Both the position numbers and the translations under genes were made by a program. From JAJDOD01 sp039024895 (lineage in GTDB: Bacteria > Pseudomonadota > Alphaproteobacteria > Rhodobacterales > Rhodobacteraceae), in assembly GCA_039024895.1 (NCBI GenBank), contig JBCCPJ010000016.1, positions 1-64,000 of the forward strand: a stretch of 64,000 nt of DNA, in the 5' to 3' direction. How positions within the stretch are numbered: position 1 is the first letter of the stretch; every line of letters begins with the position of its first letter. Shown here in pieces: positions 33,139 to 41,456 of the stretch. The notes beneath the pieces were generated by a model. The model saw only the letters and a program-made list of their open reading frames with translations. It was not told where the DNA came from and made no database searches.

Positions 33139-35268
33139 ATGACGGATTGGAAGGCATTGGCCGAGAAGGAATTACGCGGTCGCGCCATCGAAGACATAGA
33201 GTGGGAGACGCTTGAGGGCATTCGCGTCAAGCCGCATTACACGGCGTCTGACACCGAAGGATTGCCCCAGATGGGCGAGACAGCCGGTTTCGAACCATTC
33301 ACCCGCGGTGTAAAGGCGACGATGTATGCCGGCCGGCCCTGGACAATCCGGCAATATGCAGGCTTTTCGACCGCCGAAGAAAGCAACGCATTTTATCGCC
33401 GTAATCTGGCGGCTGGTCAGCAGGGGGTGTCCGTTGCCTTCGATCTGGCCACGCACCGTGGTTATGACAGCGACCATCCGCGCGTCCTAGGAGATGTCGG
33501 AAAGGCAGGGGTCGCGATTGACAGCGTGGAGGATATGAAGATCCTCTTCGACGGCATTCCCCTCGATCAGGTCAGCGTCTCGATGACAATGAATGGCGCC
33601 GTGATCCCCGTCTTGGCAAACTTCATTGTCGCGGGCGAAGAGCAGGGACATGACAAGGCACTCCTCTCCGGGACGATCCAGAACGACATTCTCAAGGAGT
33701 TCATGGTCCGAAACACGTATGTGTACCCGCCTGAGCCCTCGATGCGGATCGTGGCGGATATCATCGCTTACACCTCAGACAATATGCCGAAGTTCAACTC
33801 GATTTCGATTAGTGGCTATCACATGCAGGAAGCTGGTGCGAACCTGGTGCAGGAGCTTGCTTATACGCTAGCAGACGGTCGCGAATATGTGCGTGCCGCC
33901 ATAGCGCGCGGCATGGATGTCGATGCATTTGCTGGGCGCTTATCGTTTTTCTTTGCCATCGGCATGAACTTTTTCATGGAAGCGGCAAAGCTGCGCGCAG
34001 CGCGTCTTTTGTGGAGCCGCGTCATGGATGAGTTTGAGCCCAAGAATCCAAGATCAAAGATGCTTCGAACGCATTGCCAAACCTCCGGCGTCTCGCTGCA
34101 AGAACAAGACCCCTACAACAATGTTGTGCGGACAGCCTATGAGGCGATGAGTGCCGTTCTCGGGGGCACTCAGTCGCTGCATACCAATGCATTGGATGAG
34201 GCAATCGCCTTGCCGACTGATTTCAGTGCGCGCATCGCACGGAATACACAGTTGATATTGCAAGAAGAAACGGGGGTCACCAACGTGGTCGATCCGTTGG
34301 CTGGTTCCTACTATGTCGAGAGCCTGACCGCAGAATTAGCTGAACAGGCTTGGAACCTTATGGAAGAGGTTGAGACACTGGGCGGCATGACCAAAGCTGT
34401 TGCCTCGGGTATGCCCAAACTCCGCATTGAAGAAACCGCGGCCCGTCGCCAGGCGATGATCGACCGCGGGGAAGAGGTGATCGTCGGCGTCAACAAGTAC
34501 CGCAAGGACAAGGAGGACCCGATCGACATTCTCGAAGTCGACAATGAAAAAGTGAGAGAATCGCAGATCGCGCGACTTGAGCGAATTAGAGCGGAGCGAG
34601 ATCACACCGCCTGTGAGGCTGCACTCGCGGCGCTAGAGGACGCCTCACGGTGCGATGGCAATTTGCTTGCGGCAGCCGTGGAAGCTGCGCGGGCGCGCGC
34701 TACGGTGGGCGAGATAAGCATGGCGATGGAAAATGTGTTCGGTCGACATCGCGCTGAGGTAAAGACATTGGCTGGGGTTTATGGTGCCGCCTATGAAGGC
34801 GACGAGGGCTTTGCGGCCATTCAGAAGGATGTTGAGGCGTTCGCTGTCGAGGAAGGCCGTCGACCGCGCATGTTGGTCGTCAAAATGGGGCAAGATGGGC
34901 ATGATCGGGGCGCGAAGGTGATCGCAACTGCCTTCGCCGATATTGGTTTTGACGTCGACGTTGGCCCGCTTTTCCAAACCCCGGAGGAGGCGGCGCAAGA
35001 CGCTGTGGACAATGACGTGCATGTGGTAGGTATCTCCAGTCAAGCCGCGGGTCACAAAACGCTGGCGCCCAAGTTGATAGAAGCGTTGAAAGCGGCGGAT
35101 GCTGAGGAGATCATTGTGATATGCGGCGGCGTGATCCCGCAGCAAGACTACGATTTCCTCATGGGAAAAGGTGTAAAGGCGATCTTCGGGCCAGGGACAA
35201 ATATTCCTGAGGCAGCCGCCGATATCCTGCGCTTGATCAGAGCGGCGCGCGTATCCGTTTCAAGCTGA
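33139..35268 (+). CDS. scpA: Methylmalonyl-CoA mutase
   Basis: A 709-residue adenosylcobalamin enzyme that converts (R)-methylmalonyl-CoA to succinyl-CoA, completing propionate breakdown. The N-terminal TIM barrel binds substrate (TIRQYAGFSTAEESNAFYRR, QQGVSVAFDLATHRGYDSDH) and the C-terminal cobalamin domain carries DGHDRG, with axial ligand H588. It is a single-chain form. The epimerase that links it to PccAB is not in the window. GGAGGGTTCGAC precedes the ATG. Confidence 0.97.
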   Translation: MTDWKALAEKELRGRAIEDIEWETLEGIRVKPHYTASDTEGLPQMGETAGFEPFTRGVKATMYAGRPWTIRQYAGFSTAEESNAFYRRNLAAGQQGVSVAFDLATHRGYDSDHPRVLGDVGKAGVAIDSVEDMKILFDGIPLDQVSVSMTMNGAVIPVLANFIVAGEEQGHDKALLSGTIQNDILKEFMVRNTYVYPPEPSMRIVADIIAYTSDNMPKFNSISISGYHMQEAGANLVQELAYTLADGREYVRAAIARGMDVDAFAGRLSFFFAIGMNFFMEAAKLRAARLLWSRVMDEFEPKNPRSKMLRTHCQTSGVSLQEQDPYNNVVRTAYEAMSAVLGGTQSLHTNALDEAIALPTDFSARIARNTQLILQEETGVTNVVDPLAGSYYVESLTAELAEQAWNLMEEVETLGGMTKAVASGMPKLRIEETAARRQAMIDRGEEVIVGVNKYRKDKEDPIDILEVDNEKVRESQIARLERIRAERDHTACEAALAALEDASRCDGNLLAAAVEAARARATVGEISMAMENVFGRHRAEVKTLAGVYGAAYEGDEGFAAIQKDVEAFAVEEGRRPRMLVVKMGQDGHDRGAKVIATAFADIGFDVDVGPLFQTPEEAAQDAVDNDVHVVGISSQAAGHKTLAPKLIEALKAADAEEIIVICGGVIPQQDYDFLMGKGVKAIFGPGTNIPEAAADILRLIRAARVSVSS

Positions 35269-35307
35269 CATACAGCTGCATTGGGCGGTTTGGTTTATTG
35301 AGGGCGG

Positions 35308-35895
35308 CTAGACCAGGAATGCGAGTGTGCCGACCAGACATATAGCCATGGTCCAATTGAAGGCGCGAAGTTGTTTCGGGTTCGTGAGCCAGCGGCGCAT
35401 CTGGACACCTAGCAGTGTCCAACAACAGATAGAGGGCAGGTTTGTCGCCGCAAATACGAAGGCGACGAGGACAACTGCCAAAAGTGTTGTTTCTGGCGCA
35501 TAGACTGTAATTGCAGTGATCGCCATGAACCACGCTTTCGGGTTGACCCACTGAAAAGCCGCTGCCTGCAGGAAAGTCAGCGGTTTTCCACGGTCAACGC
35601 CTTCAGTCGGCGGTGCCGCATTGGCTATTTTCCAGGACAGATACAGCAGGTAAGCGACGCTGAGGACTGTCATGACGCTGTGCAAGAACGGGAATGTATC
35701 GAAAAGCTGTACGAGGCCAAGCCCCACCATGATGATCATGAAGCTGTGCCCGATACTGATCCCGAGCATATGAGCCGCGCTAGCTTTGAAGCCGAAATTC
35801 GCGCCCGATGCCATGAGCATCAGGTTATTCGGCCCGGGTGTAATTGAGGACACGAAAGCGAAACCGACAAGAGCGAAAAGAATTTCGTAGGTCAT
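35308..35895 (-). CDS. LysE/RhtB-family amino acid exporter
   Basis: A 195-residue exporter with about six hydrophobic segments. The family signature SITPGPNNLMLMASGANFGF is present near the N-terminus (residues 17-36), followed by HMLGISIGHSFMI. Substrates in this family are amino acids or derivatives such as lysine, threonine or homoserine lactone; the one here is unknown. An Lrp-type regulator gene is divergent at 72 bp, a classic arrangement for amino-acid-induced export. Confidence 0.92.
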   Translation of the reverse strand: MTYEILFALVGFAFVSSITPGPNNLMLMASGANFGFKASAAHMLGISIGHSFMIIMVGLGLVQLFDTFPFLHSVMTVLSVAYLLYLSWKIANAAPPTEGVDRGKPLTFLQAAAFQWVNPKAWFMAITAITVYAPETTLLAVVLVAFVFAATNLPSICCWTLLGVQMRRWLTNPKQLRAFNWTMAICLVGTLAFLV

Positions 35896-35967
35896 GGCGC
35901 TACAGTAATGCAGTCGGTTCCGCGTAGGATTGCAAAGGTGCCGTCACTTAGATTAATTTCGCAATAA

Positions 35968-36420
35968 ATGACGAAAATTGATACTATAGATCATCGAATA
36001 TTGCGCGTTTTGTCTGAAGAGGCTCGTATATCCAATATCGATCTTGCTGATCGCGTCGGGCTATCGCCTTCTGCGTGCCTGCGTCGGGTTCAAACGCTAG
36101 AGCGGATCGGCATCATTCGCGGATATCGTGCCGTTTTGGACGGAACACTGCTCGGGCGCGGCTTTGTTGCGTACATAACGGTGGGGTTGAACGATCATAC
36201 AACCGAAGCGCAGAAAGCTTTCGAGCGCGAAATATCACGTGCGCCGGAAGTTATTGAATGCCACAATATCACTGGGGCCGTGGAATACCTGCTGCGCGTC
36301 GAAGTATCGGACCTGGCTACTTACAAGACGTTTCACGCGGAAACTCTTGGCAGACTGTCCCAGGTTAGTGCTTTGACAACGTTCGTTGTGATGGCGTCTC
36401 CCAAAGACCTGCGTGGCTAG
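35968..36420 (+). CDS. Lrp/AsnC-family transcriptional regulator
   Basis: A 150-residue regulator with an N-terminal HTH (DHRILRVLSEEARISNIDLA, DRVGLSPSACLRRVQTLERI) and a C-terminal RAM domain (GRGFVAYITVGLNDH, ITGAVEYLLRVEVSDL). Such proteins sense amino acids. The divergent LysE-type exporter gene is the obvious target, acting from the 72-bp shared intergenic region. Confidence 0.93.
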   Translation: MTKIDTIDHRILRVLSEEARISNIDLADRVGLSPSACLRRVQTLERIGIIRGYRAVLDGTLLGRGFVAYITVGLNDHTTEAQKAFEREISRAPEVIECHNITGAVEYLLRVEVSDLATYKTFHAETLGRLSQVSALTTFVVMASPKDLRG

Positions 36421-36496
36421 GTTCAACATTCGTACCTTTCCATTCCCATCTTGCTCCGGCAAGTTGTGACGGCAGCGCGTCCGGGAGGAAGATGGG

Positions 36497-37126
36497 ATGT
36501 TGTTTTCGCTGAACCTTGACCATCTGGTTGTTGCAGCCCGCAGTCTTGAAGAGGGCGCGGCCTATGTCGAAGCGGTGCTTGGCGTGCGGCTGTCGCCCGG
36601 CGGGCAGCATAGCCATATGGGTACGCACAATCTTCTGCTGTCGCTTGGCCCAAAGGAATATCTGGAAGTCATAGCAATCGACCCCAACGCGCCTCCCGTC
36701 GCGCGTCCACGGTGGTTCGATCTGGATCGCTTCAGTGTTGCGCCTCGCATGACCCATTGGGTGTGCCAGACGGATGATTTGGACGAGGCGATTGACGCCG
36801 CTCCGCGTGGTACGGGCCAGATATTGGAACTCTCCCGGGGAGATTTGAACTGGGCGATGGGCGTTCCCGATGATGGTCGCTTGCCGTTTGATGCCGCTAT
36901 GCCTGCGCTGATTGAGTGGGGCGATGGCTCTCCGCACCCCGCAGAACGATTGCCCGACCATGACCTGCGTCTATCACGGCTGGACGTGTTTCACCCCGAT
37001 TGCGACGCCCTTTGTGCCGCATTTCCTATGTTGCGCAGCCTTGATCAAGTCACAGTACAACCGGGACCGGAGAAAAGGCTGATTGCCTCTATCTCGACGC
37101 CTGAGGGGATGCGGATTTTGGCTTGA
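36497..37126 (+). CDS. VOC-family glyoxalase-like protein
   Basis: A 209-residue protein with a glyoxalase-like fold. The first module begins LNLDHLVVAARSLEEGAAYV and contains GVRLSPGGQHSHMGTHNLLL with a metal-type histidine cluster; EYLEVIAIDP supplies the conserved glutamate. The second half is less conserved. The reaction is unknown; this subgroup differs from lactoylglutathione lyase. GGAGGAAGATGGG precedes the ATG. Confidence 0.87.
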   Translation: MLFSLNLDHLVVAARSLEEGAAYVEAVLGVRLSPGGQHSHMGTHNLLLSLGPKEYLEVIAIDPNAPPVARPRWFDLDRFSVAPRMTHWVCQTDDLDEAIDAAPRGTGQILELSRGDLNWAMGVPDDGRLPFDAAMPALIEWGDGSPHPAERLPDHDLRLSRLDVFHPDCDALCAAFPMLRSLDQVTVQPGPEKRLIASISTPEGMRILA

Positions 37127-37233
37127 TCGTGCGATCAGCCGGTTTTCGACCGTTTCAGTCTGCTCGATGCTTTCCCGCCAGTGAAATTGTTGTCCTATAC
37201 GCGTGCATATCTGTCCTTAATGCCGGAAGGAAC

Positions 37234-37305
37234 ATGCGTATCGGCACCTTCAATCTTCCGGAAACACCGCATAGATTGGCGCCATGTCAATTTGGGAACG
37301 CATAG
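37234..37305 (+). pseudogene. Possible relic of an EEP-type gene start
   Basis: A 23-codon frame with an excellent ribosome binding site (GGAAGGAAC) starts MRIGTFNL, which resembles the opening of endonuclease/exonuclease/phosphatase proteins such as MRIATYNV of the gene at 37964. It then diverges and stops inside the next gene's start. It may be the stump of a deleted paralogue, or a short leader peptide coupled to the co-chaperone gene. Confidence 0.3.
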
Positions 37306-37964
37306 CGGAAGCCATCGCAGCTTTGCGCGCGGGCGAGAGCCTGAGCGCGGTGTTCGAGAAGTTTCGCACACCACCGGAGCGCAGTGTCGCGTTCACAATC
37401 GCCGTCGTCGCGCTTGGTGCCAAGATGGCTAAAGCGGACGGATTGGTCACGCGCAACGAAGTCGCGGCATTCCGTGAAGTTTTCTATATTCCGGCTGAAG
37501 AAGAAGAGAACACTGCACGTCTGTTTAACCTCGCGCGCCAAGACGTGGCCGGTTTCGAGGACTACGCGCGCCAGGTAGCACGGATGTTCGAAACGACGGA
37601 CGGCACACTTTGCGATCTGCTTGAGGGTCTTTTTTACATTGCAATTGCGGATGGCGCTTATCATCCGCGTGAAGACGATTTTCTGGCGCGCGTCGCTCAA
37701 ATCTTTGGGCTGCCCGATCGCGAGTTTAAGGCGCTTCGTGCGCGGTTCGTGCCGGATGCGGAGCCTGACCCCTATGATGTGCTGGGCGTTGAGCCAGACA
37801 TGGCGTTAGATGATATTCGCAAAGCGTGGCGTCAACTTGTCCGGGAAAGCCACCCTGATCAGATGATGGCCCGCGGTCTTCCGGAGGAAGCGATCAAAAT
37901 GGCTGAAAAGCGCCTCGTCGCAATCAATAAAGCCTGGGAGACCATAAGCGCGGGCCAAGCTTAA
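37284..37964 (+). CDS. DjlA-like J-domain co-chaperone with TerB domain
   Basis: A 226-residue protein: a TerB-like helical domain (about 30-155, with AVVALGAKMAKADGLVTRNE and FYIAIADGAYHPRED acidic metal-binding stretches) and a C-terminal J domain starting DPYDVLGVEPDMALDDIRKA with the HPD motif in RESHPDQM. J domains stimulate DnaK ATPase. Unlike E. coli DjlA it has no membrane anchor. Its stop TAA shares one base with the next ATG. Confidence 0.92.
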   Translation: MSIWERIAEAIAALRAGESLSAVFEKFRTPPERSVAFTIAVVALGAKMAKADGLVTRNEVAAFREVFYIPAEEEENTARLFNLARQDVAGFEDYARQVARMFETTDGTLCDLLEGLFYIAIADGAYHPREDDFLARVAQIFGLPDREFKALRARFVPDAEPDPYDVLGVEPDMALDDIRKAWRQLVRESHPDQMMARGLPEEAIKMAEKRLVAINKAWETISAGQA

Positions 37965-38959
37965 TGCGCATTGCGACGTATAATGTCGAATGGTTTTCCA
38001 ACCTCTTTGACGATGAAGGCGCGCTTCTGGAGGACGAGAAATGGTCCGGGCGTTATAACGTCACGAGGCGCGCACAACTGGCTGCTCTGCGACGTGTTTT
38101 CACTGCACTAGATGCCGACGGAATAATGATCATTGAGGCCCCTGATAGTCATCGTCGTCGTGATGGTCTTGTGGCCCTTGAGAACTTCGCCAAAACGGCT
38201 GGTTTGCGTGCGACTTCGGCTGTAATGGGCTTTGTAAATGAAACCCAGCAAGAAATAGCTTTTCTTTACAACCCAGATGTCATGACGGTGGCCCATGATC
38301 CACACGGTCACCCGCGATTTGATGAAAGCTACCGTATTGATCTTGACGTAGATGCCGCCCCCGACAAGGTTCGCTGGTCAAAGCCACCATTAGAACTCGC
38401 CGTGAAGACTAAGAGAGGCAGTGTCCTGCGGCTCATTGGTGTTCACGCAAAGTCAAAGGCACCCCATGGCGCCCGCCGGCCGGATCAGGTCATGCGCATC
38501 GCGATTGAAAATCGCCGCAAACAGCTTGCCCAGTGTATCTGGCTTAGGGAACGCGTTGAAGACCATCTGGAGGCGGGAGATGCGCTCGTGGTTATGGGTG
38601 ATTTCAACGATGGCCCTGGGCTTGACGAATACGAACGTCTTTTCGGGCGGTCGGGTGTCGAAATTGTGCTTGGTGAAAGCGACGAGCCCCAGCTCTATGA
38701 CCCTCACGCAGAAACGGTGATCCGCCGCCCGCTTGGGTGGATGCCAACGAGTGCGCGCTTTTGGATGGCGGATAAAAATCGCTGGATGCAGACGCTTTTG
38801 GATTACGTCATGGTGTCGCCAAATCTGCGCGATCGGGCAAGCGACTGGCGAATATGGCATCCTTTCGAAGACCCCGCTTGCGAACGCAACCCCGAATTGC
38901 GCGAAGCTTTGTTGACGGCCTCCGACCATTTTCCGGTTTCCGTGGAGCTTGATCTTTGA
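37964..38959 (+). CDS. Endonuclease/exonuclease/phosphatase family hydrolase
   Basis: A 331-residue EEP-fold protein. MRIATYNVEWF carries the first catalytic asparagine; IGVHAKSK, GDFNDGPG (aspartate and asparagine) and the C-terminal SDHFPV (aspartate-histidine pair) complete the active site. The substrate may be a nucleic acid or a phosphoester. There is no signal peptide. Start and stop coupling (TAATG) ties it to the co-chaperone gene, but no functional connection is known. Confidence 0.9.
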   Translation: MRIATYNVEWFSNLFDDEGALLEDEKWSGRYNVTRRAQLAALRRVFTALDADGIMIIEAPDSHRRRDGLVALENFAKTAGLRATSAVMGFVNETQQEIAFLYNPDVMTVAHDPHGHPRFDESYRIDLDVDAAPDKVRWSKPPLELAVKTKRGSVLRLIGVHAKSKAPHGARRPDQVMRIAIENRRKQLAQCIWLRERVEDHLEAGDALVVMGDFNDGPGLDEYERLFGRSGVEIVLGESDEPQLYDPHAETVIRRPLGWMPTSARFWMADKNRWMQTLLDYVMVSPNLRDRASDWRIWHPFEDPACERNPELREALLTASDHFPVSVELDL

Positions 38960-38962
38960 ACC

Positions 38963-38977
38963 GTTCATACGTTGTTA
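38963..38977 (+). promoter_or_regulatory. LexA-like box upstream of ssb
   Basis: GTTC-ATACGTT-GTTA matches the alphaproteobacterial LexA site GTTC-N7-GTTC at seven of eight defined bases. It lies 53 bp before the ssb ATG, a position suited to SOS control. A single near-match can arise by chance. Confidence 0.4.
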
Positions 38978-39029
38978 ACCACGGTGGGCGCAGGTAACCT
39001 GGGCGAAACTGGATTCGGGGAGCAGCGAT

Positions 39030-39509
39030 ATGGCAGGATCGGTCAACAAGGTCATTTTGGTGGGCAATCTGGGCCGCGACCCTGAAGTACGGACGTTCCA
39101 GAACGGCGGCAAAGTGTGCAACTTGCGCGTTGCGACTTCCGAGAACTGGAAAGATCGCAATACAGGTGAACGCCGTGAGCGCACCGAGTGGCACTCGGTG
39201 GCGATTTTCTCTGAACCTTTGGCGCGCATTGCGGAACAGTATCTTCGCAAGGGCTCCAAGGTGTATCTTGAAGGCCAGCTTGAGACGCGTAAATGGCAGG
39301 ATCAATCCGGTCAAGACCGCTATTCAACGGAGGTTGTGCTGCGGCCCTATAAAGGCGAGCTGACTTTGCTTGATGGGCGCGGGGATAATGCCGGCGGCGG
39401 TGGTGGCGGCAGCTTGGGTTATGATGATCGCGGGGACAGCTATGGTGGTGGCAGTTCCGGTGGTTCGGCGCCAGTGAACCAAGACCTTGATGACGAAATT
39501 CCATTCTAA
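39030..39509 (+). CDS. ssb: Single-stranded DNA-binding protein
   Basis: A 159-residue SSB. The OB-fold begins MAGSVNKVILVGNLGRDPEV and covers about 110 residues; a glycine-rich linker (GGGGGGSLGYDD region) leads to the acidic tip DLDDEIPF that binds replication and repair partners. The length is normal. A LexA-like box stands upstream. It converges on aroB with two bases between the stops. Confidence 0.97.
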   Translation: MAGSVNKVILVGNLGRDPEVRTFQNGGKVCNLRVATSENWKDRNTGERRERTEWHSVAIFSEPLARIAEQYLRKGSKVYLEGQLETRKWQDQSGQDRYSTEVVLRPYKGELTLLDGRGDNAGGGGGGSLGYDDRGDSYGGGSSGGSAPVNQDLDDEIPF

Positions 39510-39511
39510 AG

Positions 39512-40630
39512 TCAGGGCTGGCCTTTCAAAGCCAAGGCGTCATTCAAAACAGTGCGCACCACGTCGCTCGGCACATCGCTCGTGACGAACGCCGCACCAA
39601 TACCTCGTGCCATAACAAATCGAAGTTTGCCGTCGATGACCTTCTTGTCCTGCGCCATGAGCGCGATCAGTTTGTCAGCGTCCGGCAATGCACCGGGGAT
39701 GTCGGACAGGTCCGTTTTCATCCCCATTTTATTCAAATGCTCCCTTACGCGGCTTGGGTCTTCCTGACTGCACAGCCCCAAGCGAGAAGACGTCTCGAAC
39801 GCAAGTGCGCAGCCAATGGCGACACCTTCGCCGTGAAGCAGCCGGTCCGAGTAGCCCGTCGCGGCTTCAAGCGCATGGCAAAATGTGTGACCCAGGTTGA
39901 GCAACGCGCGGTCGCCCTGTTCGGTCTCATCGCGTGAAACAATCTCGGCCTTCATCTCGACCGAACGCTTGACCGCTTGGGCCCTTAAATCGCGATCGCC
40001 GCTAGCAAGGGCAGGGCCATTGTCTTCCAACCATTCAAAGAAAGCTGCGTCACCCAATAGGCCATATTTTACGACCTCCCCATAGCCCGCAAGGAAGTCA
40101 CGGGGTGCCAGGGTGTCGAGGATACCAATATCCGCCAAGACGCGGGTCGGTTGGTGAAACGCACCGATTAGGTTCTTGCCCGCGGGTGAATTGATCGCTG
40201 TCTTGCCGCCTACTGAACTGTCGACCTGGGCAAGTAGAGATGTTGGGATTTGGACATACCGGATACCGCGCCTCAAGATTGCGGCTGCAAACCCGCCAAG
40301 GTCCCCGATCACACCACCGCCCAAGGCAATCATGACGTCGTTTCGTTCGATCCTTGCCGCCAACATCCATTCTACGGTTTGTTCCAGCGCCGACCAGTTC
40401 TTGGTTGCTTCGCCAGGTGTAAGAATGAGGATCGTCGCGTCGATACCTTTCAAACCTGCTCTCAGACCCTCTAAATGCGCAGCGGCGACGTTTTCGTCCG
40501 TTAGCACCGCAACGCGCGGTCGAGGCAGGATGTCCATGATTTCAGCGGCGGCATTGGCGACAAGACCCTCGCCAATCACCACGTCGTAGCTTCGGCCATC
40601 CAAAGGCACATGTACGTTTTCACGGATCAT
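39512..40630 (-). CDS. aroB: 3-dehydroquinate synthase
   Basis: A 372-residue NAD- and zinc-dependent enzyme of the shikimate pathway that cyclises DAHP to 3-dehydroquinate. Conserved stretches are MIALGGGVIGDLGGFAAAIL, YVQIPTSLLAQVDSSVGGKT and INSPAGKNLIGAFHQP, and the zinc histidines occur in LNLGHTFCHALE and LLHGEGVAIG. The start overlaps the aroK stop by four bases (ATGA). Confidence 0.97.
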   Translation of the reverse strand: MIRENVHVPLDGRSYDVVIGEGLVANAAAEIMDILPRPRVAVLTDENVAAAHLEGLRAGLKGIDATILILTPGEATKNWSALEQTVEWMLAARIERNDVMIALGGGVIGDLGGFAAAILRRGIRYVQIPTSLLAQVDSSVGGKTAINSPAGKNLIGAFHQPTRVLADIGILDTLAPRDFLAGYGEVVKYGLLGDAAFFEWLEDNGPALASGDRDLRAQAVKRSVEMKAEIVSRDETEQGDRALLNLGHTFCHALEAATGYSDRLLHGEGVAIGCALAFETSSRLGLCSQEDPSRVREHLNKMGMKTDLSDIPGALPDADKLIALMAQDKKVIDGKLRFVMARGIGAAFVTSDVPSDVVRTVLNDALALKGQP

Positions 40631-41175
40631 TGGACTTTCTCCAAAACATCGGGATGTTTCAGCAATTCCGCAACGACCCGGTCCGTCATGTCGTCGACTG
40701 ACAGGCCGAAGGCGGCAGCAACAGTGATATCCGCAAGGGCATAGATTGGATCGCGTTCAGCTTGGATAGCCGCAAGGGTCGCGCGAGGATCATCTGTTTG
40801 TAGCAGCGGGCGTGTATTCTTGTGTTTGACGCGCTGCCAGAGTAGCTCAAGCTCAGCTTGTAGCCATAGGGCAGTGCCGCGCTCTTTCATTATGCTGCGG
40901 TTGACCTCTCGCAGATAGGCGCCTCCTCCGGTCGAAAGGATGCAAGGCGTGCCATCCAGTAAACGGGAAATTACCTCGCTTTCCCGGTCTCTGAAAAAGT
41001 CCTCCCCATCCCGTTCGAATATTTCGGCAATCGTCATTTTCGCCGCCTGAGAAATCTCGGTGTCGCTGTCTAGAAAGGGGACATGAAGCCGTTTTGCGAG
41101 AGCTGTGCCGATCGCCGTTTTGCCAGCGCCCATCATACCCACCATTGCGATGGTTTTCTTCAACTCGAATGGCAA
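40627..41175 (-). CDS. aroK: Shikimate kinase
   Basis: A 182-residue kinase that phosphorylates shikimate. The P-loop is GMMGAGKT, the shikimate-binding aspartate is in FLDSDTEIS, GGGAYLR is the substrate loop and KNTRPLL the lid arginine region. It is the first gene of the aroK-aroB pair common in alphaproteobacteria. It is divergent from the small membrane protein and xerD group. Confidence 0.96.
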   Translation of the reverse strand: MPFELKKTIAMVGMMGAGKTAIGTALAKRLHVPFLDSDTEISQAAKMTIAEIFERDGEDFFRDRESEVISRLLDGTPCILSTGGGAYLREVNRSIMKERGTALWLQAELELLWQRVKHKNTRPLLQTDDPRATLAAIQAERDPIYALADITVAAAFGLSVDDMTDRVVAELLKHPDVLEKVQ

Positions 41176-41321
41176 TTCAGTCGCGTCCGTGAGTTCTTTT
41201 CTTGAGTAACCCTCTGAATGGCGTGATCTTCTTGAAAAGACCAGTTATAAATCCTCGCAAGGCTGCCGAAGAGCGGCATCGGACCCGTCTTCTCGGGCCA
41301 TTGGGGCAAAGAGGTTTCGCG

Positions 41322-41456
41322 ATGTTGAGACTGCTGAGATTTCTATTTTTACTGGCTGTGCTGGTCGGTGCGGCTGTGGTTGGGTACGCGTATTTGGGCG
41401 ATTTGACACCGGAGCAGACCGATGTCAGCGAGCCGGTGACCTTGGATGGCGATTAG
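41322..41456 (+). CDS. Small single-pass membrane protein, 44 residues
   Basis: A 44-residue protein, MLRLLRFLFLLAVLVGAAVV then GYAYLGDLTPEQTDVSE, with one membrane helix and a short acidic periplasmic tail. GAGG precedes the ATG at 41322 by eight bases. The open frame extends upstream but that part is arginine-rich and lacks a start signal. It overlaps the next gene by 11 bases, suggesting a shared transcript with the orphan periplasmic protein and xerD. The function is unknown. Confidence 0.72.
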   Translation: MLRLLRFLFLLAVLVGAAVVGYAYLGDLTPEQTDVSEPVTLDGD

